47,419 nucleotides of DNA from Rhodobacter sp. CACIA14H1 (lineage in GTDB: Bacteria > Pseudomonadota > Alphaproteobacteria > Rhodobacterales > Rhodobacteraceae): positions 1 through 47,419 of the forward strand of contig AYNO01000007.1 in NCBI GenBank assembly GCA_000500915.1. The letters are read 5' to 3'. Of the stretch, positions 23,748-32,252 are shown in pieces. Under the pieces are notes generated by a model that was given only the letters and a program-made list of their open reading frames with translations, ran no database searches and was not told where the DNA came from. The position numbers were made by a program, and so were the translations under genes. How positions within the stretch are numbered: the first letter of the stretch is position 1; the number at the start of each line of letters is the position of its first letter.

Positions 23748-25394
23748 ATGACCCGTGTTCCGGGCGTCGACGCGTTCGACGCCGATGTTGCCATCGTGGG
23801 CGCTGGCCCAGTCGGCACCCTTCTTGCCATCCTGCTCGCGAAGCGCGGAAAGCGGGTCACGCTGATCGAGCGGTGGTCACAGCACTACGCCCTTCCCCGC
23901 GCCGTGACCTACGACCACGAGATCGCCCGCATCTTCGCGACGCTTGGGATCGACTCGGAGAACGACCCGGCGATCAGCTACCACGACGAACTTTATTACT
24001 GGAAAAACCGAGATCGTCAGGACATCCAGATCGTTGACTGGCAAAGCCAATCGGCCTCTGGCTGGCGCGTGCGCTACTGGTTCAACCAGCCGATGATGGA
24101 ACAGCGCCTGCTGTCCATCGCCGCCACCCTGCCCCAGATCACTCTGCTGCGCGGTTGGCAGGGGATCGGTCTCGACCAAGACGCGAAGGGCGTCACGCTT
24201 TCGCTCCAGCGCAATCCCGAAGAAGTCGGACCGAACGGCGAGCGTCGCACACTGCGGGCGAAGTTCGTCGCCGGAACGGACGGCGCAAACAGCTTCGTGC
24301 GCGAGTCTCTGGGCATCGAGAACGAGGACAAGGGTTACTTCTTCGACTGGCTCATTCTCGACATGATCCCGTCCTTCGACTACGTCGCCAGCCGCGGTGG
24401 CGAGCCCGCTCAATGGCAACTCTGCGACCCCAAACGCCCCACGACCATCGTCCCCGGGGGCCCTGGTCCCGTCGCGGGTGGCCCTGCACGGCGGCGGTGG
24501 GAGTTCATGGTTCTGCCGGGTGAGTCGGCGCATGACCTGCAAAAGCCCGAACGGGCATGGGAGCTTCTGAAGCCTTGGGGCGTGACACCTGAGAACGCCG
24601 AACTGGAACGCAGCGCCGTCTATCGCTTTCAGGCCCGCTGGGCCAAGCAATGGAACAAGGGCCGTTGCGTGATCGGTGGCGATGCCGCCCATCTGATGCC
24701 GCCCTTCGCGGGCGAAGGGATGTGCGCCGGTGTCCGAGATGCGGTGGCAATGGCGTGGCGGCTGAACGGCATCCTCGAAGGGAAGTTCGGCATGGACGTG
24801 CTGGAAAGCTACACAACCGAGCGGGTCGAACACGCCAAGCACTACATCAACTTCAGTCAGGAACTGGGCCAGATCATCTGCATCGCGGATGAGGCCGTCG
24901 CAGCCGACCGCGACGCCCGCATGATGGCTGACCTTGCCGCGCGGGGTGGCACGCCGGTTCCGACCGACATCTGCCAGCTTGGCCACGGTGCATGGTGCAA
25001 CGAGAGCGCCCATGCAGGCGAGCTTTCGGTGCAGGGCATCGTCGAGGCGGACGGAAAGCGCGACCGTTTCGATCAGGTCGTCGGGCAGGGCTGGGTGCTG
25101 CTTGGCCATGATGCTAACCCGTCGGAAGCCCTGACCGAGGCGCAGCGCCGCCAGCTTGCCGCGTTGGAAGGGATCAGCCTGCGGCTTACCCCGAAAGGCG
25201 GGCAAGGCGGTGCTGTGGACAGCGATGGCACCATCGGCGCATGGCTGAACCGTATCGGCGCCCGTTACGTGCTGATCCGGCCCGACTTCTATGTTGCGCT
25301 GACGGCTGATAGGGCAGAAACGCTGCAAGCCCGCTTTGCCAAGGTCATGCGTGCGCTGCATCTGGCCGAACCGCAGGCCATGGCCGCCGAATAG
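23748..25394 (+). CDS. FAD-dependent aromatic hydroxylase (MhpA/resorcinol hydroxylase-like)
   Basis: 548 residues. FAD-binding GxGxxG is VAIVGAGPVGTLLAILLAKRG at about 14-34 with the acidic residue at IER; the middle motif is AGTDGANSFVRESLG and the second FAD motif RCVIGGDAAHLMPPFAGEGMCAGVRDA. This is the single-component flavoprotein hydroxylase family that includes 3-(3-hydroxyphenyl)propionate hydroxylase. It uses NAD(P)H and O2 to add a ring hydroxyl. As the first gene of a cluster whose dioxygenase resembles hydroxyquinol 1,2-dioxygenase, it likely makes hydroxyquinol or a precursor. A 7-bp GC hairpin follows at 25402-25420. Confidence 0.9.
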   Translation: MTRVPGVDAFDADVAIVGAGPVGTLLAILLAKRGKRVTLIERWSQHYALPRAVTYDHEIARIFATLGIDSENDPAISYHDELYYWKNRDRQDIQIVDWQSQSASGWRVRYWFNQPMMEQRLLSIAATLPQITLLRGWQGIGLDQDAKGVTLSLQRNPEEVGPNGERRTLRAKFVAGTDGANSFVRESLGIENEDKGYFFDWLILDMIPSFDYVASRGGEPAQWQLCDPKRPTTIVPGGPGPVAGGPARRRWEFMVLPGESAHDLQKPERAWELLKPWGVTPENAELERSAVYRFQARWAKQWNKGRCVIGGDAAHLMPPFAGEGMCAGVRDAVAMAWRLNGILEGKFGMDVLESYTTERVEHAKHYINFSQELGQIICIADEAVAADRDARMMADLAARGGTPVPTDICQLGHGAWCNESAHAGELSVQGIVEADGKRDRFDQVVGQGWVLLGHDANPSEALTEAQRRQLAALEGISLRLTPKGGQGGAVDSDGTIGAWLNRIGARYVLIRPDFYVALTADRAETLQARFAKVMRALHLAEPQAMAAE

Positions 25395-25401
25395 CCTGGA
25401 C

Positions 25402-25420
25402 GCGCGGGCATGTCCCGCGC
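25402..25420 (+). terminator. Hairpin after the hydroxylase gene, without a T run
   Basis: GCGCGGG (25402-25408) pairs with CCCGCGC (25414-25420) over a five-base loop, shortly after the TAG of the hydroxylase gene. With no T run it is a weak or partial terminator at best, or a message-stabilising end. Confidence 0.45.
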
Positions 25421-25438
25421 CGAACCGCTGTTAAGCAG

Positions 25439-25479
25439 ACCCGCCGCACAACATAACGAAAAGTCATATTGCGGCGGGT
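25439..25479 (+). repeat. 10-bp inverted repeat upstream of the Liv-type binding protein gene
   Basis: ACCCGCCGCA (25439-25448) and TGCGGCGGGT (25470-25479) are perfect inverted copies separated by 21 AT-richer bases. They lie in the 218-bp gap between hydroxylase and binding-protein genes. This may be a long-loop RNA hairpin attenuating read-through or an operator for a separate transporter promoter. Confidence 0.45.
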
Positions 25480-25612
25480 TCATGCGATCAAATGTGTCGC
25501 GATGTCATCGTAACATCCGGCTAGTCAAAGGTCCGCACCGTCAGGAGGAGACGGGACGGAACGGGCGGCACCCCCGCCCCTCGTGACGGACATCACCCAA
25601 GGGAGGACAGGA

Positions 25613-26890
25613 ATGATCACTCGTCGCAGACTGCTAAAATCGGGCGCGGCATTTGCCGCCGCCACCGCGTCGTCCGGGCTGGCACTGCCGGCCTTTGCGC
25701 AGGCCAAGAAGCTGAAGATCGGCTATGTCAGCCCACAGACGGGGCCGCTTTCGGCCTTTTCGGCAGCCGACTCCTTCATGGTCGAGAAGTTCCTTGCCAG
25801 CGCGCCGGGGCTTGGCCTCGATGTCGAGGTGATCGTCAAGGACAGCCAGTCGAACCCCAACCGCGCCGCCGAGGTGGCGAAGGAACTGATCAGCCGTGAC
25901 GAGGTGAACCTGATCCTCGTGGCCTCGACGCCGGAAACGACGAACCCCGTCTGTTCGATCGCGGAACAAGAAGAGATCCCCGTCATCTCCTCCGTTGCGC
26001 CGTGGCAGCCGTGGTTCATCGGCCAGCAGGGCAATCCGGGCGATCCGGCAAGCTGGCAGGAATTCGACTATGTCTACCACTTCTTCTGGGGGCTCGAGGA
26101 CAACGTCGCCACCTTCATGAACATGTGGAACTCCGTTTCCACCAACAAGAAGGTCGGCGCGCTCTGGCCGAATGACGGCGACGGCAACGCCTGGGCGTCA
26201 GAGGTAGGCATGCCGCCCGTCCTTGCCGCGCAGGGCTACGAGCTGACCGATCCGGGCCGCTATCAGAACCTGACCGACGATTTCAGCGCCCAGATCAACG
26301 CCTTCAAGCAGGCAGGCTGCGAGATCATGACGGGCATCCCGATCCCGCCCGATTTCACCACCTTCTGGACGCAGGCCAAGCAGCAGGGCTTCAATCCCAA
26401 GCTGGTCTCGGTCGCCAAGGCGCTTCTCTTCCCCGAAAGCGTCGCCGCACTGGGTGAGCTGGGCCACAACCTGACGGCCGAGGTCTGGTGGTCGCCGAAC
26501 CACCCGTACAAATCCTCGCTCACCGGCGAAAGCGCGGCCGAGATGGCGGCGGCCTTCGAGGCGGCGGCGCAGCGGCAATGGACGATGCCCGTCGGCTTTG
26601 TCCACGCGCTGTTCGAAGTGGCAGCGGACGCTATTTCCCGCGTCGACGATCCGACTGATGGCGATGCGCTGGCTGCGGCCATCGGGTCCACCAACCTCGA
26701 CACCGTGGTGGGCAAGGTCCAGTGGGGCCGCGACAACGTGCCCGAATTCGCCCGCAAGAACATCTCTAAGACCCCGCTGGTCGGTGGCCAGTGGCGGCGC
26801 AAGGAGGATGGCACCTTCGACCTTGTGATCGTCGAGAATGCGGGCGCACCGGAAATCCCGCTGGGCGGCACGCTGGAAACGCTGTCCTGA
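25613..26890 (+). CDS. Liv-type ABC transporter substrate-binding protein, Tat signal
   Basis: 425 residues from the ATG at 25613, with GGGAGGA at 25601-25607; the frame is open from 25583. The N-terminus MITRRRLLKSGAAFAAATASSGLALPAFAQA is a twin-arginine signal with an AxA cleavage site. The mature protein is a type I periplasmic-binding fold of the leucine-binding family (IGYVSPQTGPLSAFS, KDSQSNPNRAAEVAKELI, VASTPETTNPV). Neighbours are all aromatic catabolic genes, so the ligand is probably an aromatic acid or phenol, as for several characterised members, rather than an amino acid. Confidence 0.9.
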   Translation: MITRRRLLKSGAAFAAATASSGLALPAFAQAKKLKIGYVSPQTGPLSAFSAADSFMVEKFLASAPGLGLDVEVIVKDSQSNPNRAAEVAKELISRDEVNLILVASTPETTNPVCSIAEQEEIPVISSVAPWQPWFIGQQGNPGDPASWQEFDYVYHFFWGLEDNVATFMNMWNSVSTNKKVGALWPNDGDGNAWASEVGMPPVLAAQGYELTDPGRYQNLTDDFSAQINAFKQAGCEIMTGIPIPPDFTTFWTQAKQQGFNPKLVSVAKALLFPESVAALGELGHNLTAEVWWSPNHPYKSSLTGESAAEMAAAFEAAAQRQWTMPVGFVHALFEVAADAISRVDDPTDGDALAAAIGSTNLDTVVGKVQWGRDNVPEFARKNISKTPLVGGQWRRKEDGTFDLVIVENAGAPEIPLGGTLETLS

Positions 26891-26898
26891 CGAACGGT

Positions 26899-26921
26899 GG
26901 CCCCGGCTGACGGCCGGGGCC
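26899..26921 (+). repeat. GC hairpin after the Liv-type binding-protein gene
   Basis: GGCCCCGGC (26899-26907) pairs with GCCGGGGCC (26913-26921) over a five-base loop, 8 bp after the stop of the binding-protein gene. No T run follows. Probable stabiliser of the binding-protein message or partial terminator before the ATPase genes. Confidence 0.6.
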
Positions 26922-26954
26922 GCCCCTCCCTTCCCTGAAATTCGGGTCACGGTC

Positions 26955-27674
26955 ATGGCGATCCTGTCGCTTCAATCGGTGTCGAAGTCTTTCGGCGCGC
27001 TCAAGGTCACGGACGACGTCAGCTTCGACCTGAACGCAGGCGAGGCGCTTGGCATAATCGGCCCGAACGGCGCGGGGAAATCCACGCTGTTCAACCTGAT
27101 CACGGGCAACATCCAGCCGGATCGGGGCCGCGTGCTGATCGACGGTCAGGACGTCACGCGCCTGCCCCCGATGGATCGGGTCCGCGCGGGTATTGGGCGG
27201 TCGTTCCAGATCCCCCAGCCCTTCGGGCATCTGTCAGTCTATGAAAACCTCCTCGTGGCCGCGCGTTTCGGCGGCGAGATCCCGGCCAGCGAAGCGCCTG
27301 GCTTCTGCATGGACATACTGTCCCGCACGGGGCTGGCCACGGTGGCGGAAAAGCCGTCAGGCGGGCTACCCCTCTTGCAGCGCAAGCGTCTGGAACTGGC
27401 GCGGGCCATGGCCACCAGACCTCGGGTCATCCTGCTGGACGAGATTGCCGGTGGCCTCACCGATGCCGAATGCGTCGAACTGGTCGCAACGATCCGGTCC
27501 ATCCACGCCGAAGGCACGGCGATCATCTGGATCGAACATGTGCTGCACGCGCTCAATTCCGTCGTCGAACGGCTGATGGTGCTGAACTTCGGGCGGATGC
27601 TGATGATCGGCCAGCCCGACCAAGTCATGGCCTCGCCCGAGGTGCGGGAAATCTATCTGGGAATCGAGGCATGA
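26955..27674 (+). CDS. Liv-type ABC transporter ATP-binding protein (LivG-like)
   Basis: 239 residues from the ATG at 26955; the same frame is open from 26838 inside the upstream gene. Walker A GPNGAGKST, Q-loop RSFQIPQPF, a LivG-type degenerate signature in GGLPLLQRKRLELARAMA, Walker B VILLDEIAGGLT, and H-loop IEHV. It forms the heterodimeric motor with the LivF-like protein whose ATG overlaps this gene's TGA. Part of the aromatic import system. Confidence 0.92.
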   Translation: MAILSLQSVSKSFGALKVTDDVSFDLNAGEALGIIGPNGAGKSTLFNLITGNIQPDRGRVLIDGQDVTRLPPMDRVRAGIGRSFQIPQPFGHLSVYENLLVAARFGGEIPASEAPGFCMDILSRTGLATVAEKPSGGLPLLQRKRLELARAMATRPRVILLDEIAGGLTDAECVELVATIRSIHAEGTAIIWIEHVLHALNSVVERLMVLNFGRMLMIGQPDQVMASPEVREIYLGIEA

Positions 27675-28384
27675 CCACCTTGCTCGACATCGCGGGACTG
27701 ACCGCTCATTACGGCGACTTCCAGGCACTCTTCGGCGTCGACCTGACGCTGGCTGAGGGCGAAACCGTCGCTATCATCGGCGCGAACGGCGCAGGCAAGA
27801 CGACGCTCATGCGCGCTATAACAGGCGTCGCCAAGGTGACCGCCGGTTCGGTCATGCTGGCCGGCGAGGATATCACCCGCCTGCCCGCCCCCGACATCAT
27901 GACCCGTGGCATCGCGATGGTTCCCGAGGGGCGCCGCCTCTTCCCGTCACTGTCGGTCGAGGAAAACCTGCTGATTGGCGCGCATGCGCGTCGCGGCAAC
28001 GGGTACTGGACGCTGGAGCGGGTGCAGACGCTGTTTCCCATCCTGAAGGAGCGCCGCCACAATCCCGGCACGGCGCTGTCGGGCGGCCAGCAGCAGATGG
28101 TCGCCATCGGCCGCGCCCTGATGAGCAATCCGTCCGTCCTTCTGTGCGACGAACTCAGCCTCGGCCTCGCGCCCGTCATCATCAAGGAAATCTACGCCGC
28201 CTTCCCGCAGATCAAGGCAAGCGGCACGTCGATCATCGTGGTGGAGCAGGACATCGGGCAGGCACTGCGCGTGGCCGACCACGTGCATTGCATGATGGAA
28301 GGCCGCATCACCCTGTCGGGCCGCCCCGCCGACCTGTCGCGCGACGCGATCCACGACGCCTATTTCGGAGTGAGCCACGCATGA
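27671..28384 (+). CDS. Liv-type ABC transporter ATP-binding protein (LivF-like)
   Basis: 237 residues. Walker A GANGAGKTT, Q-loop MVPEGRRLFP (typical LivF), signature LSGGQQQMVAIGRAL, Walker B VLLCDELSLGLAP, switch region VVEQDIGQAL. Start ATGA overlaps the LivG stop, and its own end overlaps the permease start in the same way, so the genes are translationally coupled. Confidence 0.93.
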   Translation: MTTLLDIAGLTAHYGDFQALFGVDLTLAEGETVAIIGANGAGKTTLMRAITGVAKVTAGSVMLAGEDITRLPAPDIMTRGIAMVPEGRRLFPSLSVEENLLIGAHARRGNGYWTLERVQTLFPILKERRHNPGTALSGGQQQMVAIGRALMSNPSVLLCDELSLGLAPVIIKEIYAAFPQIKASGTSIIVVEQDIGQALRVADHVHCMMEGRITLSGRPADLSRDAIHDAYFGVSHA

Positions 28385-29244
28385 TGCTGATTGACACACT
28401 CGCGCAGGGGCTGCTCCTGGGCGGGCTTTACGCGCTTTTTGCAGCGGGGCTGAGCCTTGTCTTCGGGATCATGCGGCTGGTCAATCTGGCGCATGGCGAC
28501 CTGATCATTCTCGGCGCCTACCTGATCCTGACGATCACCACGGCGACGGGGCTGAATCCCTTCCTTGCAGTGCTACTTGCCGCGCCAGTCATGTTCGGTC
28601 TGGGCTGGTTCCTGCAGACGCATCTGCTGAACCGGGTGCTCGGCGCCGACATCCTGCCGCCGCTTCTCGTGACCTTCGGCCTGTCGGTCGTGATCCAGAA
28701 CGCACTTCTGTCGGGGTTCAGCGCCGACAGCCAGAAGCTGGCCGCAGGCACGATCGAGGCGCAGTCCGTCGATCTAGGCATCGTGACGCTCGGCGTGATG
28801 CCGCTGCTGACCTTCGCCTCGGCCGTGGCGGTGGTCTTCGCGCTGAACCAGGTGTTCTACCGCACCGCCCTCGGCCGCGCCTTCCGTGCGACCTCGGACG
28901 ATCAGACCACCGCGCAGCTGATGGGCATCCGCCCGCAGAACATCTTCGCCATCGCCACTGGCATCGCGCTGGTGGTGGCGACCATCGCCGCGCTCTATCT
29001 CGGGACACGAGCGAACTTCGACCCCTCCATCGGCCCGGCCCGCCTGCTCTATGCCTTCGAGGCGGTCATCATCGGCGGCCTCGGCAGCCTCTGGGGCACG
29101 CTGGCGGGCGGCATCGTCATCGGCATGGCGCAGGCATTGGGCGCATCGATCAATCCGGAATGGCAGATCCTGTCGGGCCACATCGCCTTCGTGATCGTCC
29201 TTCTGATCCGGCCGCGCGGGCTGTTCCCGCGGGCAAATGACTGA
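28381..29244 (+). CDS. Liv-type ABC transporter permease (LivH-like)
   Basis: 287 residues, strongly hydrophobic, with the LivH opening TLAQGLLLGGLYALFAAGLSLVFGIMRLVNLAHGDLIILGAYL. The ATPase-contact loop includes LGRAFRATSDDQTTAQLMGI. About eight membrane segments are predicted. It begins at ATGA overlapping the LivF stop. Membrane partner of the LivM-like permease that follows. Confidence 0.93.
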   Translation: MMLIDTLAQGLLLGGLYALFAAGLSLVFGIMRLVNLAHGDLIILGAYLILTITTATGLNPFLAVLLAAPVMFGLGWFLQTHLLNRVLGADILPPLLVTFGLSVVIQNALLSGFSADSQKLAAGTIEAQSVDLGIVTLGVMPLLTFASAVAVVFALNQVFYRTALGRAFRATSDDQTTAQLMGIRPQNIFAIATGIALVVATIAALYLGTRANFDPSIGPARLLYAFEAVIIGGLGSLWGTLAGGIVIGMAQALGASINPEWQILSGHIAFVIVLLIRPRGLFPRAND

Positions 29245-29253
29245 GGTGTGAAG

Positions 29254-30303
29254 ATGACCTTGAACCGGAACCTCGGTCTCTGCCTTGCCTTCCTGGCGCT
29301 GACCGCCCTTTACGCCCTGCCCGCCATTGCGCCCAGAGCGATGGTGCAAGACCTGTTCGGTATCCTCACGCTGCTTGTTCTGGCGATGAATTGGAACCTG
29401 TTGGCCGGTTTCGCCGGTCTCGTCTCGGTCGGACAGCAGGCCTTCGTCGGGATCGGGGCCTATGCCATGTTCGCCGCGATCATACTCGCCGGCCTCGACC
29501 CGCTGGTCGGCGTTTTGATCGGCGGGATCGCGGCGGCCCTCTTCGCCGTCCCGATGGCCTTCTTCGCCTTCCGCCTGAACGGCGCATATTTCGCCATCGG
29601 AACCTGGGTCGTGGCCGACATCGCGCGCCTTGCCATCAGCCAGTGGAAGGCACTTGGCGGCGGCACAGGCACCTCGCTGCCCAAGGGCACGGCCAAGGAG
29701 ATGGCCTTCGTCGATCAGATCAAGGAGTTGCTCGACGTGTCCAGCGCGGCGGCCGCAGACGCCCTGACCTACTGGCTGATGCTGTCGCTCGCCGTTGGCG
29801 TCCTAATTGCTTCCTACGTCTTCCTGCGCTCGCGCATGGGGCTTGGCCTCCAGGCAATCCGCGACAATGAGAACGCCGCCCGTTCCGTGGGCGTGGACCC
29901 AGTGAAACTGAAGGCGCTCGTCTTTTTGCTTACGGCTTTCGGCACAGGCCTTTGCGGTGCGCTCGCCTTCATCCAGATCACGCGCGTCACGCCAGACGCC
30001 GCCTTCTCGGTCATCGATTGGACGGCCTTCGTCATCTTCATCACCGTGATTGGCGGGATCGGCACGCTGCCCGGTCCTATCGTTGGCGTGGCTGTCTTCT
30101 ATCTGCTGCAGCGCCTGTTGGCCGATTATGGCACGATCTACCTGATCGTCCTCGGCTGCCTGGGCATCGCGGTGATGCTGTTTGCCCGCCGCGGCCTCTG
30201 GGGGCTCTTCATCGACCGCACAGGCATTGACCTACTGCCACTCACCCATCGTCCGCCGCGCATGGTGGCCTCCCGACCCGCAGCCCACCGGCGCTCCGCC
30301 TGA
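29254..30303 (+). CDS. Liv-type ABC transporter permease (LivM-like)
   Basis: 349 residues from the ATG at 29254 (a GTG two codons earlier is possible), 9 bp after livH. Typical LivM features: LAMNWNLLAGFAGLVSVGQQAFVGIGAYAMF, the ATPase-contact loop SRMGLGLQAIRDNENAARSVGVDPVKLKALVFL, and GGIGTLPGPIVGVAVFYLLQ. A cytoplasmic arginine- and proline-rich tail ends the protein. Completes the five-gene importer. Confidence 0.93.
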   Translation: MTLNRNLGLCLAFLALTALYALPAIAPRAMVQDLFGILTLLVLAMNWNLLAGFAGLVSVGQQAFVGIGAYAMFAAIILAGLDPLVGVLIGGIAAALFAVPMAFFAFRLNGAYFAIGTWVVADIARLAISQWKALGGGTGTSLPKGTAKEMAFVDQIKELLDVSSAAAADALTYWLMLSLAVGVLIASYVFLRSRMGLGLQAIRDNENAARSVGVDPVKLKALVFLLTAFGTGLCGALAFIQITRVTPDAAFSVIDWTAFVIFITVIGGIGTLPGPIVGVAVFYLLQRLLADYGTIYLIVLGCLGIAVMLFARRGLWGLFIDRTGIDLLPLTHRPPRMVASRPAAHRRSA

Positions 30304-30324
30304 TACGTTCCGAAGGACCGAACC

Positions 30325-31164
30325 ATGATCCAATACTTCTCCGAAGAGACCTCGGTAGAGACGGTCAACGCCCGGATGGGCACCACGACCACCCCGCGCA
30401 TGGCCGAAGTTATGTCCAGCCTTGTCAAACACCTCCATGCCTTTGCCAAGGAAGTCCACCTGACTCAGGCAGAATGGGACATCGGCATCGAGTTCCTCAC
30501 CAAGACCGGCCAGATCTGTTCGGGCGAACGGCAGGAATTCATCCTGCTCTCGGATGTGCTGGGCTTTTCCATGCTGGTCGATGCAATCAACAACCGCCGC
30601 CCGGCGGGCGCGACCGAGAACACCGTTTTCGGACCTTTCCATGTCGAAAATGCCCCGATCCGCACCATGGGGGAAAACATCAGCCTCGATGGAAAGGGCG
30701 AGTCCTGCCTCTTCGAAGGAAAAGTGCTTGATCTGCACGGCAATCCAATCGACGGGGCCTGTGTCGACGTCTGGTCGGACAATGCCGACGGCTTCTACGA
30801 CGTGCAGCAACCGGACATTCAGCCCAAGTGGAACAACCGAGGCCGCTTCATAACTGGGCGCGACGGATTATATGCCTTCCGTGGCATCAAGCCCACCTCC
30901 TATCCCATCCCCGACGATGGCCCGGTGGGCAAGATGCTGGCCCAGATGGGCCGTCACCCCTACCGGCCCGCGCACATGCATTTCCTCGTGACCGCGCCAG
31001 GTTTCCATAAGCTCGTCACCCACACCTTCGTGGGCGATGACCCCTATCTCGACAGCGACGCCGTCTTCGGCGTGAAGCAGACCCTGATCGCACCGTTTGA
31101 GCGGCTGGAGGATGCCGATACCCTGTGGCGCTCGCCCTTCGATTTCATGCTGACCCCCGAGTGA
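30325..31164 (+). CDS. Intradiol dioxygenase, probable hydroxyquinol 1,2-dioxygenase
   Basis: 279 residues; the ATG at 30325 follows GAAGGA. The N-terminal helical dimerisation domain of intradiol enzymes covers about 1-95. Fe(III) ligands are visible: Tyr158 in DGFYDVQ, Tyr193 in TSYPIPDDGPVG, and His217/His219 in RPAHMHF. The ring of hydroxyquinol (1,2,4-trihydroxybenzene) is cleaved between its vicinal hydroxyls to maleylacetate. The assignment over catechol 1,2-dioxygenase rests on the maleylacetate reductase and TfdB-like hydroxylase nearby and the absence of muconate cycloisomerase genes. It is cytoplasmic, in one operon with transporter and CoA-transferase genes. Confidence 0.9.
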   Translation: MIQYFSEETSVETVNARMGTTTTPRMAEVMSSLVKHLHAFAKEVHLTQAEWDIGIEFLTKTGQICSGERQEFILLSDVLGFSMLVDAINNRRPAGATENTVFGPFHVENAPIRTMGENISLDGKGESCLFEGKVLDLHGNPIDGACVDVWSDNADGFYDVQQPDIQPKWNNRGRFITGRDGLYAFRGIKPTSYPIPDDGPVGKMLAQMGRHPYRPAHMHFLVTAPGFHKLVTHTFVGDDPYLDSDAVFGVKQTLIAPFERLEDADTLWRSPFDFMLTPE

Positions 31165-31174
31165 GCGCCGCGCC

Positions 31175-31507
31175 ATGCCCAATGTGAAGATCTTCGTGGA
31201 CGAGACGCTCTATCCCGGCATCCGGGGCCCCCTGAGCGAGGCACTGGGTCCGATCCGCGCCATGCTCTGTCAGGACCTTGCGGTCGAGGTGCCCGCCTGC
31301 CAGTTCGCGGTGATGGCGGTGGGTGCCATGCCCGACCTGCCGCGCGTGAACGTGGAGATGGCGATCCTGCCCCGTCCCGAACGGACGCGAAACCTGATCC
31401 TGTCGGTCTGCGCCAAGCTGCGCGGGATGGTGGAGGACGCGACCCACACCCATGTCGCCGTGCGCGTCACGGCCTTGGACCCCGAAACCTACATCGCCTT
31501 GAAATAG
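31175..31507 (+). CDS. Small tautomerase-superfamily-like protein
   Basis: 110 residues starting MPNVKIFVDE. After Met removal the N-terminal proline could act as the general base, as in 4-oxalocrotonate tautomerase and 5-carboxymethyl-2-hydroxymuconate isomerase families. Two beta-alpha-beta-like halves can be drawn (1-55 and 58-110). Family assignment is tentative. The canonical hydroxyquinol route needs no tautomerase, though interconversion of keto/enol forms of maleylacetate or ring-cleavage product is a plausible role. It is 10 bp after the dioxygenase gene and 10 bp before the CoA-transferase gene. Confidence 0.6.
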   Translation: MPNVKIFVDETLYPGIRGPLSEALGPIRAMLCQDLAVEVPACQFAVMAVGAMPDLPRVNVEMAILPRPERTRNLILSVCAKLRGMVEDATHTHVAVRVTALDPETYIALK

Positions 31508-31517
31508 AGGGACCGGA

Positions 31518-32252
31518 ATGGACAAGACGCTTCCCGATCTCGCCACCGCCGTGGCGGGCATAGAGGACGGGGTGACCGTGATGATCGGCGGCTTTGGCGG
31601 CTCGGGCGCGCCGATCGAACTGATCCATGCCCTGATCGACCGCTTCCTTGCCACCGGCCATCCGCGCGACCTGACGGTGGTGAACAACAACGCGGGCAAC
31701 GGCCATGTCGGGCTGGCGGCGCTGATCGAGACGGGGATGGTGCGCAAGCTGATCTGCTCCTTCCCCCGCTCTGCCGATCCGGTCGTGTTCACCGAACGCT
31801 ATCTGGCGGGGCAGATCGAACTGGAACTGGTCCCGCAGGGAACGCTCGCCGAACGCATCCGCGCGGGCGGGGCGGGGATACCGGCGTTCTATACGCCGAC
31901 CAGCTATGGCACCGACCTTGCGCGCGGCAAACCGGTCGAAGTGTTCGAGGGCCGGCCCTATGTGCAGGAGCGCTGGCTCAAGGCCGACTATGCGCTGGTC
32001 AAGGCGCATCTGGGCGACCGGCTAGGCAACCTGACCTACCGGATGGCCGCACGCAACTTCAACCCGCTGATGTGCACGGCCGCCGCCACGACCATAGTGC
32101 AGGTCAGTCGCATCGTCGATGCAGGCGCGATCGGCCCCGAAGCCGTCATCACGCCGGGCATCTTCGTGCAAGGTGTGATTGAAGTGCCGAACCCCGCGCA
32201 GGAGGAAGACCTCAACCGCGCGCAGGCCCGCTATCCGGAGGTCGCGCAATGA
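31518..32252 (+). CDS. pcaI: 3-oxoadipate CoA-transferase subunit A
   Basis: 244 residues, full length for the alpha subunit of family I CoA-transferases: DGVTVMIGGFGGSGAPIELIHAL, VNNNAGNGHVGLAALIETGMVRKLICSF, GTLAERIRAGGAGIPAFYTPTSYGT. It transfers CoA from succinyl-CoA to 3-oxoadipate with subunit B. AGAGGGA precedes the ATG. ATGA overlap couples it to the next gene. A maleylacetate reductase nearby supplies 3-oxoadipate, which supports this over acetoacetate transferase. Confidence 0.92.
   Translation: MDKTLPDLATAVAGIEDGVTVMIGGFGGSGAPIELIHALIDRFLATGHPRDLTVVNNNAGNGHVGLAALIETGMVRKLICSFPRSADPVVFTERYLAGQIELELVPQGTLAERIRAGGAGIPAFYTPTSYGTDLARGKPVEVFEGRPYVQERWLKADYALVKAHLGDRLGNLTYRMAARNFNPLMCTAAATTIVQVSRIVDAGAIGPEAVITPGIFVQGVIEVPNPAQEEDLNRAQARYPEVAQ

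Noticed and set aside
25613-30303. Reading the Liv-type transporter as a branched-chain amino acid importer
   Set aside because: All flanking genes are aromatic catabolic and Liv-type systems are often used for aromatic acids; left as undetermined aromatic substrate.
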